Assembly (NCBI GenBank): GCA_963722555.1
Contig: CAVRNQ010000007.1
Coordinates: forward strand, 1,054,001-1,118,000
Length of the DNA stretch: 64,000 nt
From: Bog-366 sp963722555
GTDB taxonomy: Bacteria; Acidobacteriota; Terriglobia; UBA7540
Direction of reading: 5' to 3'
Shown here in pieces: positions 50,707-59,420 of this stretch (position 1 is its first letter; the number at the start of each line of letters is the position of its first letter). Below the pieces are notes generated by a model. The model worked only from the letters and a program-made list of their open reading frames with translations, searched no databases and was not told where the DNA came from. A program made the position numbers and the translations under genes.

Positions 50707-51600
50707 TTAGTCAAATCTCTTGACCCCCAAGAGCGCCAGAGAGACGTTCCACAAGAATTGGGGTCCAACCAGGAGGTAGCGTCGCCAGAGGCGGCGCGGT
50801 TCTTGCACGAGGCGGAAGGACCACTCCAGCCCATTCTCCTGCATCCAGGCCGGAGCTTGCTTCACCGTGCCCGCAAGCATGTCAAAAGCCGCACCCACTC
50901 CGGCCAGCAATGGCACGTGCAGACGTTGACGGTGCTCGTACATCCAGCGCTCCTGTTTGGGAGTGCTCAAACCGACCCAAACGATATCCGGCGCGGCCAC
51001 CTGGATGCGGCAGTCCACTTCCACCTTTTCTTCCTCGGTCAGCGGCCGAAAGGGCGGGGAGTAAGTTCCGACAGTGCGCACTCCGTGCCGCTGCTCCAAG
51101 ACCAAGGCGAGACGGTCCGCCACACCCGGCCCGCCGCCATAGAAGTAGTGACGATAGCGGGGCCCTGTCTTCCGACAAAAGGTTTCCAGGAGTTCCGGTC
51201 CATAGACGCGCCGGCGAAGCGGGTAGCCATGCCTCCGGCCCAGCCACACGAGGGGCATGCCATCTGCTACCAGCAGATCAGCCGAGTTGAGAATCCGCTT
51301 GAACAGCGGATCGTGTAGAGATTCGGTAATTCCGTGCATGCCTGTGAAAGCGATGAAGTGGCACGCTGAGCGCGCCCGAATCCAGCGCTCCATCAGTTCG
51401 ATAACCTCGGGGATCTGGACCGCATCCACGGTTACGCCCAGGACCTTGAAGGCGGGCCGGGATGGGTCTTCGGCCAGCACGACCGCGGGCGGCCCGGTTG
51501 GGTCGGCCACGTTATCTCCCAGGATAGAAATGGGGTTCATGTATTTGTAGCGGGGTACCGCGCGGACTCCGCTTTCGAGGGGTCGCGTGTTCGGGGCCAT
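50707..51600 (-). CDS. WecG/TagA/CpsF family glycosyltransferase
   Basis: A 297-residue GT26 enzyme. Signatures: KVLGVTVDAVQIPEVIELME, CHFIAFTGMHGITESLHDP, ILNSADLLVADGMPLVWLG, RHYFYGGGPGVADRLALVL, APDIVWVGLSTPKQERWMYE and VGAAFDMLAGTVKQAPAWMQ, the last ending in GLEWSFRLVQEPRRLWRRY. These enzymes add N-acetyl-D-mannosaminuronic acid or similar acidic or N-acetyl sugars to lipid-linked intermediates. ATG directly follows the TAG stop of the methyltransferase gene. An inner Met (about residue 21) is a possible alternative start. Clear assignment by its motifs. Confidence 0.9.
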   Translation of the reverse strand: MAPNTRPLESGVRAVPRYKYMNPISILGDNVADPTGPPAVVLAEDPSRPAFKVLGVTVDAVQIPEVIELMERWIRARSACHFIAFTGMHGITESLHDPLFKRILNSADLLVADGMPLVWLGRRHGYPLRRRVYGPELLETFCRKTGPRYRHYFYGGGPGVADRLALVLEQRHGVRTVGTYSPPFRPLTEEEKVEVDCRIQVAAPDIVWVGLSTPKQERWMYEHRQRLHVPLLAGVGAAFDMLAGTVKQAPAWMQENGLEWSFRLVQEPRRLWRRYLLVGPQFLWNVSLALLGVKRFD

Positions 51601-52332
51601 CTACGTTTTCTCCAACAATAGGAAGATTGAGACGCCGAACACTCGCAGTGAGGACTCTTCCAGACACCACGCGACCCGTCGGTAAGCGTCCTTCAATGGG
51701 AGTGGGAACGAGTCTAGTGGGGGAAAGATGTACTCAATCCGCTTCACCGTAAACCCGCACTCCGACGCGAGGCGGATAATTTTGCGAAGTGTGTAGATTC
51801 TGGCAGAAGAGACTCGGCGATGAAGGAAGGTCGGCAGCCACGAGACGAATGGGATGTTGTGGCCGAGTGGCAAGCTCCCGAAATGGCAAGGATGGCTCTC
51901 GAATGGGTACAGCTTGTTGGGCACGAAGAGGACAAGGTGCCCTCCTTTCCTCAAGACCCGGAAGCATTCACGCAATACGCCCAGATCGGAGGCCGTGTGT
52001 TCAAGCACCTCGATCATCGTGACGACATCGAACGTCTCGGCAGCAAATGGGAGGTCCTCGCCAACCCCTTGCAGGCGGGGCAGTTGGGTTTGAAAGGCGC
52101 GTAGGTGCTTCAGTTGTATGTCCAGGCCGCACACCCACTGCGCACGGCGCGCTAGTTCAACCGTATAGCAGCCATTGCCGCAACCCACGTCGAGGACGCG
52201 CTTGCCCTCAAGGCAGAGCACTCCGTCGAGCTTACGGATTCGCTTCACGACAGCGAAGGACCCATACCCGGCAGGACCGCCGAGCCCCAACGATTTCGGC
52301 ACGGAACTGGCGCGAGCGGCTAAGGCACCCAT
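51601..52332 (-). CDS. Class I SAM-dependent methyltransferase
   Basis: A 243-residue methyltransferase. Motif I VLDVGCGNGCYTVEL, motif II in CGLDIQLKHLRAFQ, LPFAAETFDVVTMIEVLEHT and VLRKGGHLVLFVPNKLYP are present. The 3' part includes YTLRKIIRLASECGFTVKRI. It is 5 bases downstream of the GT4 gene and directly abuts the WecG-type gene, so it is in the same operon. Probably methylates a sugar or the terminal residue of a polysaccharide chain, which is inference from context. Confidence 0.85.
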   Translation of the reverse strand: MGALAARASSVPKSLGLGGPAGYGSFAVVKRIRKLDGVLCLEGKRVLDVGCGNGCYTVELARRAQWVCGLDIQLKHLRAFQTQLPRLQGVGEDLPFAAETFDVVTMIEVLEHTASDLGVLRECFRVLRKGGHLVLFVPNKLYPFESHPCHFGSLPLGHNIPFVSWLPTFLHRRVSSARIYTLRKIIRLASECGFTVKRIEYIFPPLDSFPLPLKDAYRRVAWCLEESSLRVFGVSIFLLLEKT

Positions 52333-52337
52333 GGGTC

Positions 52338-53516
52338 TCAGCGCCTCTCACGCAAGACGTGTTCGTAGATCTCCATCAGCATTTGATAGTTCCGTCCGCC
52401 GGTGTATTTGGCTTCGTACTCGGCGCGAGCCGCGCAGCCCATGGCGGCCATCTCCGCAGGGTGGGTCCAGGCCCAGGCGACCTTCGCCGCAAGATCGTCC
52501 GGGTCGCCGGGCGTGAAATGCAGGCCCGTCCGGCCGTCCTCAACGATTTCTTGAGCAGCTCCGAGCCTCGAGGCAATTACGGGGATTCCGCATGCGAAGG
52601 CTTCGACGATTACCATGGGGAATGATTCGTACCACCGGCTTGGAAACACCAGGAAGCGCCCCGACTTGAGTGCCGAAAGCACCTGGGACCTGCCTATTTG
52701 CCCTTCGAAGGAGATGTCCCGCGCTCGACCGTTAGTGCCGGCCTCGAGGCGGGAGCGGAGGGGGCCATCGCCAATAATCCGTAGAGAGGCGCGAACACTT
52801 AGGCGGCTCCAGGCCTGGAGGAGTGTTTCCGGCCCCTTCTCCGCGGAAAGCCGGCCGATGAATAGCGCATAGTCACACGTGGAGCGGCGGGGGCCGGGAT
52901 CAGGATGGACAAAGTTCGGCTTGGTGACGGTCTTCTCAGCAATCACGCCGCAGGCGATGAACTTCCGGCGGGCAAACTCCGTGAGAGGCACGTAAGTGTC
53001 CACCAGGGTCGAGCCGGTGCGCAGCAGGCGATGCACTTTCAGCATGAATGCCACACCCGCAGTCTGGGCACGGGAGTCCCGGTAGCAGGCGTGCTGAACG
53101 CTCCGCCACAAGTTACGCTCGACACACTCTTCACAGACCTGGCCGGCACGGAAGAAGTTCGCAGCCGGGCAGAAAAGGCGATAGTTGTGCAGCGTCTGCA
53201 CCACCGGGACGTGGGCTTCCTTGCAAGCCGCATAGATGGAGGGCGATACCATCAGGAAGGTGTTGTGGATGTGCACCAGATCGGGCCTCTGCCAAGCGAG
53301 CAAGCTGGCGATTTCCCGCCGCGTGTCTCGCGCCCATACCATTTGAGCCGCCAGCGGCAGCCGTTTCAGACCGGAGTAATTGCCAATTTCGCGGTTGCTG
53401 CGGCAGTAGGTGAGAACCTGGTGGCCGGCGCTTTCCAGCAGCTCCCGCTCCTGGTTGAAGACAGTGTCTTCCCCCCCCGGTTGCTGGTACATATTGTGGA
53501 CGAGGAGAATTTTCAT
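52338..53516 (-). CDS. GT4 family glycosyltransferase
   Basis: A 392-residue GT-B enzyme. N-terminal MKILLVHNMYQQPGGEDTVF is the classic start with the Gly-Gly-Glu-Asp loop. Then VHIHNTFLMVSPSIY, VVQTLHNYRLFCPAANFF, and the donor domain ALFIGRLSAEKGPETLLQAW, IIGDGPLRSRLEAG, FPSRWYESFPMVIVEAFACG, in which the E-x7-E pair is visible, and LHFTPGDPDDLAAKV. It transfers a sugar to a lipid-linked acceptor in the cytoplasm. The Cys pairs in CEECVERNLWRSVQHAC are unusual and may bind a metal, as in some GT4 enzymes of this subgroup. Confidence 0.9.
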   Translation of the reverse strand: MKILLVHNMYQQPGGEDTVFNQERELLESAGHQVLTYCRSNREIGNYSGLKRLPLAAQMVWARDTRREIASLLAWQRPDLVHIHNTFLMVSPSIYAACKEAHVPVVQTLHNYRLFCPAANFFRAGQVCEECVERNLWRSVQHACYRDSRAQTAGVAFMLKVHRLLRTGSTLVDTYVPLTEFARRKFIACGVIAEKTVTKPNFVHPDPGPRRSTCDYALFIGRLSAEKGPETLLQAWSRLSVRASLRIIGDGPLRSRLEAGTNGRARDISFEGQIGRSQVLSALKSGRFLVFPSRWYESFPMVIVEAFACGIPVIASRLGAAQEIVEDGRTGLHFTPGDPDDLAAKVAWAWTHPAEMAAMGCAARAEYEAKYTGGRNYQMLMEIYEHVLRERR

Positions 53517-53575
53517 CTTAGTGTTTGGACATTGAGTTCTGGGAGGGTTATGCAGGCTGCGGAATGACCGCCAAA

Positions 53576-53680
53576 GCTGTCATCCTGAGCGGAGCGAAGG
53601 ACCTCGGTAGTTGCCCTAGATCAGTGAAAAGAACAAACTGCCGAGGTTCTTCGCCCAAAATGCGGGCTCAGAATGACAGC
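53576..53680. repeat. TGTCATCCTGAG-type palindromic repeat
   Basis: Begins GCTGTCATCCTGAGC and ends GCTCAGAATGACAGC, an imperfect long inversion. Inside are GAAGGACCTCGG and CCGAGGTTCTTCG. A further half-unit (ACTGTCATCCTGACAGGAGG, 53694-53713) directly abuts the stop codon of the beta-helix gene. Confidence 0.65.
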
Positions 53681-53712
53681 GTGAGCACTCCCACTGTCAT
53701 CCTGACAGGAGG

Positions 53713-55338
53713 TTAGTACCGCAACGTTTGTAGCATTGTGGACACTCTGGCCGGGAGAAGGATTGACGCTGGCAGAAGCGACAGCCAAAGCGAGCCGGCG
53801 GGCTTCTCCGCTGGCAGGGTGCTCTGGTCCACGTCGTCGGCGGGGCTCGATCGCGCCAGGGCAGGCCATTTGCCATCCGGGTCATTGCCAAAAGCCTGCC
53901 ATTCCTCCCTGGTCCGAGGGGCGTTCATCCATTGGTAGAACTCGCCTTTTGCGGCGCCGAGCACGTACGTGTTGCCTGCGAACCGGTTACCCCAGCTTTT
54001 GAAGACCGCATCATCAAAGTCCACATGCTTCACGATGCCTGCCGCTGTACCTGAGCTTTGCACCACCGTATTGTCGTGAACATCGATGTGCTGGACAAGA
54101 TACGGACGGCCGGTGCTTAGGCTGGAGCCACGCTGGGCCTGGACTGCCGCAATCCCATTCATGCAATTCCGGAGCGTATTACCGTAAACCTCGACGTGGG
54201 AGGAAGCTAGGATGTGGATACCGGCGCCCCACCATAGGCTGGCCCCGTGGGGGTTGAATCCGTCATTCTCAATCACGTTGTCTCGAATCACCGCCGCGAA
54301 ACTGATCTCATGTTCAATACCCGCGACCAGGTTCGCCGCAGTGTGGTTCCGCTCATACAGGACAGAGTCATTGTCACCGTCCGTCCAGAGCCCGGGCCCC
54401 TGGTTGTGGTGCACATCATTGTTGCGAACGACCAATTTATGGGTGAACGTGAACTTCGTCCCGCCCGCTTCCCACCCGTAGTCGTACCCGGCATAGTTGT
54501 TGTAGGCGATTTCATTGTCCTCTACCAGGATGTTGGCGCCGCTGCCCTCAACTCCGATTTGGCCATTGTGATGAATCCTGTTTTCGATTACATGCGTCCC
54601 GTGGCCTACCCGGATGCCTGCCCCGTGATTGAGCCGGATCTCGTTGCCCTCCACGAGCCAGTTGTGACTGAGCGGCCCGGGATCAGTGAGCGCATGAATA
54701 GCGCCACTCTGGGCGGGATTTGCGTACTTCTCGATAACCAGCCCCCGGATGGTTACAGCGGTGGCGGAACCGTAGAACGCGTGAGGTTTAACGCCTAGCT
54801 CTACGGTGTGGCCGGTGGGATCGTCCGACATGTAGAGCTTGCCCGCGGCATAGTCCAGGTACCAGGTGCGCGGCGCGAGGTCCGCCAGACTTGCAACACG
54901 CCGCAGGGGTTCGTCGTCCACGAAAAGGTCTTCCGGGAGCGTGCACGCGGGATACTGGGGCTGGCATTTCCCGGAACCCTCAACCTTGGGATTTGAGCAA
55001 GGGGCGGCCCAGTGATTTCCTTGCCGCTCGAAAGCCTTGATGACCACGGCGCCGTTCAAGATCGCTCCAGGCTCGCCGACGAAAGAATCCCCATTTTTGG
55101 GAACCACGGATTCCAGGCGGTGGACGCCTGCCTGAATCAGGAAACTTGTTCCCTCGCGGCTGCGCTCAACCAGATCCTGGATCCGCTGATGGGGACCGAC
55201 CACAACCGGTGTGCGGCCCGGCCGGGCGGGGAAGAGGGCAGAGCTAAGGAAGAAAAGGAGCACGGCGATCAAACCCGACGCGATCCTACGACCCTTCCTC
55301 CCAGAACACGCGTCTAATTTGCTTATCAACACCTTCAC
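53713..55338 (-). CDS. Secreted right-handed parallel beta-helix protein
   Basis: A 541-residue exported protein with a signal or membrane segment (ASGLIAVLLFFLSSALFP). After a DUF1565-like start (IQDLVERSREGTSFLIQAGV), residues 180-460 hold parallel beta-helix rungs: AVTIRGLVIEKYANPAQSGA, NWLVEGNEIRLNHGAGIRVG, NILVEDNEIAYNNYAGYDYG, LVVRNNDVHHNQGPGLWTDG, AAVIRDNVIENDGFNPHG and HVEVYGNTLRNCMNGIAAV. The fold matches polysaccharide lyases and related proteins. In a polysaccharide cluster it probably trims or modifies the polymer, but no catalytic triad can be read off. A hydrophobic C-terminal stretch (LWLSLLPASILLPARV) might be a second anchor. Confidence 0.82.
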   Translation of the reverse strand: MKVLISKLDACSGRKGRRIASGLIAVLLFFLSSALFPARPGRTPVVVGPHQRIQDLVERSREGTSFLIQAGVHRLESVVPKNGDSFVGEPGAILNGAVVIKAFERQGNHWAAPCSNPKVEGSGKCQPQYPACTLPEDLFVDDEPLRRVASLADLAPRTWYLDYAAGKLYMSDDPTGHTVELGVKPHAFYGSATAVTIRGLVIEKYANPAQSGAIHALTDPGPLSHNWLVEGNEIRLNHGAGIRVGHGTHVIENRIHHNGQIGVEGSGANILVEDNEIAYNNYAGYDYGWEAGGTKFTFTHKLVVRNNDVHHNQGPGLWTDGDNDSVLYERNHTAANLVAGIEHEISFAAVIRDNVIENDGFNPHGASLWWGAGIHILASSHVEVYGNTLRNCMNGIAAVQAQRGSSLSTGRPYLVQHIDVHDNTVVQSSGTAAGIVKHVDFDDAVFKSWGNRFAGNTYVLGAAKGEFYQWMNAPRTREEWQAFGNDPDGKWPALARSSPADDVDQSTLPAEKPAGSLWLSLLPASILLPARVSTMLQTLRY

Positions 55339-55351
55339 CTTGCAGCCTGTT

Positions 55352-55376
55352 CAGCCCTCTCCGAGGGGAGAGGGCT
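55352..55376. repeat. CCCTCTCC palindrome (hairpin)
   Basis: CAGCCCTCTCC and GGAGAGGGCTG pair with only three bases (GAG/GGG-type) in the loop. It is a short relative of the repeats at 47033 and 63643. It lies between the O-antigen ligase-type and beta-helix genes. Confidence 0.6.
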
Positions 55377-55387
55377 GTTAGCAAACC

Positions 55388-56845
55388 CTAAACTCCGTCG
55401 GCTGGCCGAAGTTGTCTCCTCCGACGGCGCAGGAACTCGGCGTAGCCGACCAGCAAGAGAAAGCTGAGGGAGGGATGTGCGATCAGATGGGAGGTGAACA
55501 AGGAGCGTACACTGACCACGGCAAGGACGGCTGCCGCTTCCAGAGCCATCCGTCGCTCGCAGGAGTCAGGAGGATAGTTTCGCACACACCCTATCAAGAT
55601 CCACCAGGTTGCGATCAGGGCAACCAGGACGGGCGCCAAACCCCAGAAGCTGGTGCCCACAAGTACCTCCATGTAGGTATTATGGATGGTGGAGGTCGTG
55701 GATTCTCCGATCTTGGCAAGGACCTCAAACCTCGCGGTATAGGCCCCCAGGCCGGTCAGCGGGCTTTTCATGAACTCCTGCCACCCCGATTCCCACCAAT
55801 CAACGCGGCCGCTCAAGGACGTGAACAGTTCTGGAGTCTGTCCCCGCAGGAAGTAATCCCCGAGCAAGTCCCCCGCGCGGGACGCTAATATCGCCAGGCT
55901 GGCGATTAGCGCAGACACCCAAAGCGTGGTTTTCTTTGCCAAGAACAGGAGCAACCCCGCTCCCAGCAAGAAACCGGCAGTGGCAGATCGTGTTTGTGAC
56001 AGGACAAGCGTGACGAGGCCGACGAGCAGAAGCAATGAATAGAACGTACGGTTGGAGGGGTCCCCGCTCGTAAGCAGCAGCCGCGCCAGCGCGACAACCG
56101 CCACCACCGCGCCCAATTCTCCCACGGTATTGGCGGGTATGGCTGGGAGCACACCCGTGAGGGCGGTCCCGATCAAACCCGGGGAGGGCTGAAGTGCCTC
56201 CCCGGGCCAAACGAGGACCCCGACCCAGATCGAGGACACCAGAAGGAGGTAGAGTGCCCAGGTCCAGTCGAAGAGTGTGCGGTATGCTTCGGCTGATCCG
56301 ACGGTAGCGAGGATGGCAGCCAACAGGGCGACGTCGACCCCGTACTCCAAGGACCGATAAAGCGTCCACGCCGGATAGGCCGACCATGCCGTAGAGGCCA
56401 CACAGACGAGGGCATAGGCTGCCAATACGCCTGGGAGCCCCCGAAAGAGCGATCCCACCCACGCCGTTCTCCTCAGAGCCAGGCGCACGCCCAGGAAGAG
56501 GGCAACGATCCCCACCAAGGTGATCCGGTAAGCGGCCCAACTGTCCACCGGCGCATCCTCGATGGCCTCGGAGGTGCGAACTCGGAACGTAAGACTGCTC
56601 AGAAGAAGCAATAACCAGAGTCCATGCCACCACGCCAGGCGCACCCGCAGGGCGCGGGAAAGTCCCATGGCCTGACGGATGGCCGCGGGAACGACGAAAA
56701 CAGCCAGGGGAATAAGCAGCAGGCTAAGAAACGCCGCCGGAACGCCAAAGCGCTGAGCGATGAAGGTCAGAGCCATGCCCAGGGTTAGGGCTCCGGCAAA
56801 CCATGTGAGCCTGTGAGGGTCGCGGAGTTCCCGGGCCTTCAGCAT
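55388..56845 (-). CDS. O-antigen ligase / polymerase family membrane protein
   Basis: A 485-residue polytopic protein with about 12 membrane segments. The conserved loop contains GWQEFMKSPLTGLGAYTARF and STTSTIHNTYMEVLVGTSFW, and the region VLSQTRSATAGFLLGAGLLL resembles the family signature. It acts at the periplasmic face, polymerising repeat units or ligating glycans. It overlaps the upstream GT4 gene by 7 bases, so it is translationally coupled with it. It is the counterpart of the 4755 gene, and the two are clearly different in sequence, so each cluster seems to have its own polymerase/ligase. Confidence 0.85.
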   Translation of the reverse strand: MLKARELRDPHRLTWFAGALTLGMALTFIAQRFGVPAAFLSLLLIPLAVFVVPAAIRQAMGLSRALRVRLAWWHGLWLLLLLSSLTFRVRTSEAIEDAPVDSWAAYRITLVGIVALFLGVRLALRRTAWVGSLFRGLPGVLAAYALVCVASTAWSAYPAWTLYRSLEYGVDVALLAAILATVGSAEAYRTLFDWTWALYLLLVSSIWVGVLVWPGEALQPSPGLIGTALTGVLPAIPANTVGELGAVVAVVALARLLLTSGDPSNRTFYSLLLLVGLVTLVLSQTRSATAGFLLGAGLLLFLAKKTTLWVSALIASLAILASRAGDLLGDYFLRGQTPELFTSLSGRVDWWESGWQEFMKSPLTGLGAYTARFEVLAKIGESTTSTIHNTYMEVLVGTSFWGLAPVLVALIATWWILIGCVRNYPPDSCERRMALEAAAVLAVVSVRSLFTSHLIAHPSLSFLLLVGYAEFLRRRRRQLRPADGV

Positions 56846-58083
56846 GCCTGGCCCTCCGCCAGCGTCATTGCGCCCTCATAGATCTGGTGCAGCCGGTCAC
56901 CTTTGCTGGCCCAGGCAAAGTGCTCTTCCACTCGCCGGCGAGAAGCTTCGCCCATGCGAACCTTGGTGTCGGGGTCCTGTGCCAGGCGCAGCAGGGCGGT
57001 CGCCAAGTCTCGGACGGCTTGCTCCGGGGAAATAGCCGGCACCTTGATGCCGGTTTGTTCGGCAACCAGCACCGCGGGTCCCCCGAGGTCGAGGCAAACG
57101 ACGGGGCGACCCGCAGCCATCGCCTCGACACAAACCCAGCCGCCGGAATCGTGCAGGCTGGGGTGCAGCAGCACATCGCATTCGGCAAGCTTCTCCAAAA
57201 CTTGCTGCCGAGGAATGGCGCCCCAGAAAGTGACCTTTTCGGCAACCCCCAGCTTCTCGGCCAGCTTCGTCATGCCCTTTCTTTCTGGACCATCCCCGAT
57301 AATCCAGTACTCTGCCGCCGGGGTCCATCGCTGGAAGCGGGCAAAGGCACGCAAACCGAGTTCGAAGCCCTTAAGGTGCAACAGATTCCCAATGCTGACG
57401 AGGCGAAAGGGCCCACTCTGCCGGGCCGCGAAGCCCTCGAGTTGAGCCATCACCTCGCCGGGCAAGCGCACCTGCGAGAGCACCATCACCCTCCGGCACC
57501 CCAGTTCACGCAGGCGGAGCGCCGTTTCTTCCGTCGTGGCAAGTCCCACGCGGGCCCGTTGCGCCGTCAGCCTGAGAAAAGGATCGAGCTGTCCCAGGCT
57601 CCGGGCGAGGCCACGAAAGAACTCGAAGACTTTCCCGCGCAGACTGAAGGACCGCCGGAATTCGCGGGGCGCCGATTCGCCGCCTCCCACCGGGCCCCAG
57701 ACGAATGGCACAGGGAGCAGGGCGAGGAAGGTCGGCAACCAGTAATTCGCAAAGGTCACATGGTGGACCAAGTCGAAGCCGGCTTCCCGATGCAACTTCC
57801 TGACGACGAAATACGCGCCCAATTGCCAGAGGCAGTAGTAGGCGTGCACGCCCCTCCTCCCCTTTTTCCAGAAGGCCGCCCAGCGCGGCAGGTCGAAATA
57901 GACCCAATGCACGTTGGGCAAAGGCCGCGCCGCCAGCGCCTTCTCGATGGGGCCGCGATTGTTCGCCCGGGTGATGACCCAGACCTCATGCCAGCGCGCA
58001 ATCTCCAGCGCCCAGGTCCAACCGACCTCGGGCTCAGAGCCTTTGCCGGGTTCGCAGGCGTAAGCTGAGATGAGCACTCGCAT
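56839..58083 (-). CDS. GT4 family glycosyltransferase
   Basis: A 414-residue GT-B enzyme. Start MRVLISAYACEPGKGSEPEV is typical of a GT4 subgroup with a Gly-rich donor/acceptor loop, then VGWTWALEIARWHEVWVITR. The C-terminal donor domain includes LVSIGNLLHLKGFELGLRAF, WIIGDGPERKGMTKL, VTFWGAIPRQQVLEKL and HPSLHDSGGWVCVEAMAAGR. It is cytoplasmic and adds a sugar to the lipid-linked unit. Overlaps the ligase/polymerase gene by 7 bases. Specificity is unknown. Confidence 0.9.
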   Translation of the reverse strand: MRVLISAYACEPGKGSEPEVGWTWALEIARWHEVWVITRANNRGPIEKALAARPLPNVHWVYFDLPRWAAFWKKGRRGVHAYYCLWQLGAYFVVRKLHREAGFDLVHHVTFANYWLPTFLALLPVPFVWGPVGGGESAPREFRRSFSLRGKVFEFFRGLARSLGQLDPFLRLTAQRARVGLATTEETALRLRELGCRRVMVLSQVRLPGEVMAQLEGFAARQSGPFRLVSIGNLLHLKGFELGLRAFARFQRWTPAAEYWIIGDGPERKGMTKLAEKLGVAEKVTFWGAIPRQQVLEKLAECDVLLHPSLHDSGGWVCVEAMAAGRPVVCLDLGGPAVLVAEQTGIKVPAISPEQAVRDLATALLRLAQDPDTKVRMGEASRRRVEEHFAWASKGDRLHQIYEGAMTLAEGQAC

Positions 58084-58166
58084 GCTTATTGGCCCTCTTT
58101 AAGTTTGCACTTTCCAGGGTTTCGTCCGAGCGGGTCTTTCCCATACCTGCGAGGATGATGCACCGC

Positions 58167-59420
58167 TCAGCAATTCTCCTGCGGCAGCTCCTCAAGGGCG
58201 AGTTCGCGCTCGCTGCGACCCAGGAGCCGCAGAGCGAGCCTGCCTAGGACTATCGCCGCGCGCTCTGGGGTGTACGGGGAAATGATCTCCTTGGATTTCT
58301 GACCGAACTCCGCGATCAACCCCGGCTGCTGGATAAATCGCGCCATGTACTCAGCCAACTCTCCCGGGTTGCGAGGGTCGAAAACATAGCCGTTCACCCC
58401 GGGTTCGACCATTTCCTTTGCGCCAGCGTGTTGAGAGCAGAGTACGGGCTTCCCGAACGCCATAGCCTCCAGGACGACCACTGCCCAAACATCTCCCAAG
58501 GTAGGGAGAACAAACACATCGCTGGCCAGGAAAAAGGCGCCCAGGTCTTCGTAGCGTACTTGCCCCATGAGATGAACGATCTTCTCCAGCCTGAGAGCCG
58601 CGATCATCCTGAGCAAGTCCTGCTTTTGTTCTCCGTCTCCGGCCAGCACAACAGAGAAGGAGCCCATGCCTCTCTGCACCAATTGCGCGGCCGCCTCAAG
58701 AAGGCACCGCCAGCCCTTGAGGGTGATCAGGCTTCCGACGAAAAGAAACACCGGGCGGGGGGTCAGGTTAAGGGGGCTCTCCCCCTCCTGGTCGAGACAA
58801 AGTGCCCCGGGCTCAGCTACTTGATAGGGATGGCGGAGTATCCTGGATTCGGGAATGCGCAGAACGTCCCGCAAGTATCGTTCTCCCTCGTACGAGTTGG
58901 TGATGACGGTGTCAATGAAACGCGCCAGCGTTCGGCGTAAACGCAGCCTTATCGGCGAGTGGAGAAAGGCTGTGCCGGGTGAGGTGCCGTCCCATACCCC
59001 GACTACGCGGCAGCGGCTGAAGAATTTGTAGATCAAGGCGTATAAGGTCCAGATGGTGAAAGAAGATGTAAAGATCAGCGAGGGACGAAATCTTCTCAGC
59101 TCGGTGAGTATCGAGGCTGGCGCTTGCGTGAATCCGATATCGGCCCCGGCCTCGGTTCGCTTGAGAGCAACAAACTTGAAGCCCCCCAGTTGTTGCACCG
59201 TGAACGACTCCTCGTACCCGCGCAAGTACCCGGGCCAGTTCCCAGTGAAGATGACTGTGTTCGGGAATAGCCTGGTGAATTCCCTGTACAATGGTTGCCA
59301 GTAGTAACCCCTCGCCAGGGATGGCATTAGCCAGGCGATGCGGATGCTATCGCACGAGTTCTTAGCCGTTTTCTGAAATCTCAACTGATAACACCCCCCA
59401 GTGTTCTTCGACAACGCCAT
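58167..59420 (-). CDS. GT4 family glycosyltransferase
   Basis: A GT-B enzyme of about 417 residues. Recognised by IRIAWLMPSLARGYYWQPLY, VVGVWDGTSPGTAF, FLFVGSLITLKGWRCLLEAA, VVLAGDGEQKQDLLRMI, LPTLGDVWAVVVLEAMAFGK (E-x7-E-like pair) and GYVFDPRNPGELAEYM. The start is uncertain. ATG at 59420 lies 40 bases inside the flippase gene and lacks a ribosome site. A TTG at 59384 overlaps the flippase stop (TTGA) and has a G-rich site seven bases upstream, so the real protein may begin there. It is coupled to the flippase in either case. Confidence 0.85.
   Translation of the reverse strand: MALSKNTGGCYQLRFQKTAKNSCDSIRIAWLMPSLARGYYWQPLYREFTRLFPNTVIFTGNWPGYLRGYEESFTVQQLGGFKFVALKRTEAGADIGFTQAPASILTELRRFRPSLIFTSSFTIWTLYALIYKFFSRCRVVGVWDGTSPGTAFLHSPIRLRLRRTLARFIDTVITNSYEGERYLRDVLRIPESRILRHPYQVAEPGALCLDQEGESPLNLTPRPVFLFVGSLITLKGWRCLLEAAAQLVQRGMGSFSVVLAGDGEQKQDLLRMIAALRLEKIVHLMGQVRYEDLGAFFLASDVFVLPTLGDVWAVVVLEAMAFGKPVLCSQHAGAKEMVEPGVNGYVFDPRNPGELAEYMARFIQQPGLIAEFGQKSKEIISPYTPERAAIVLGRLALRLLGRSERELALEELPQENC

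Noticed and set aside
56887..58068. A 393-codon plus-strand frame opposite a GT4 gene
   Set aside because: Antisense shadow; the GT4 frame on the minus strand carries all expected motifs.
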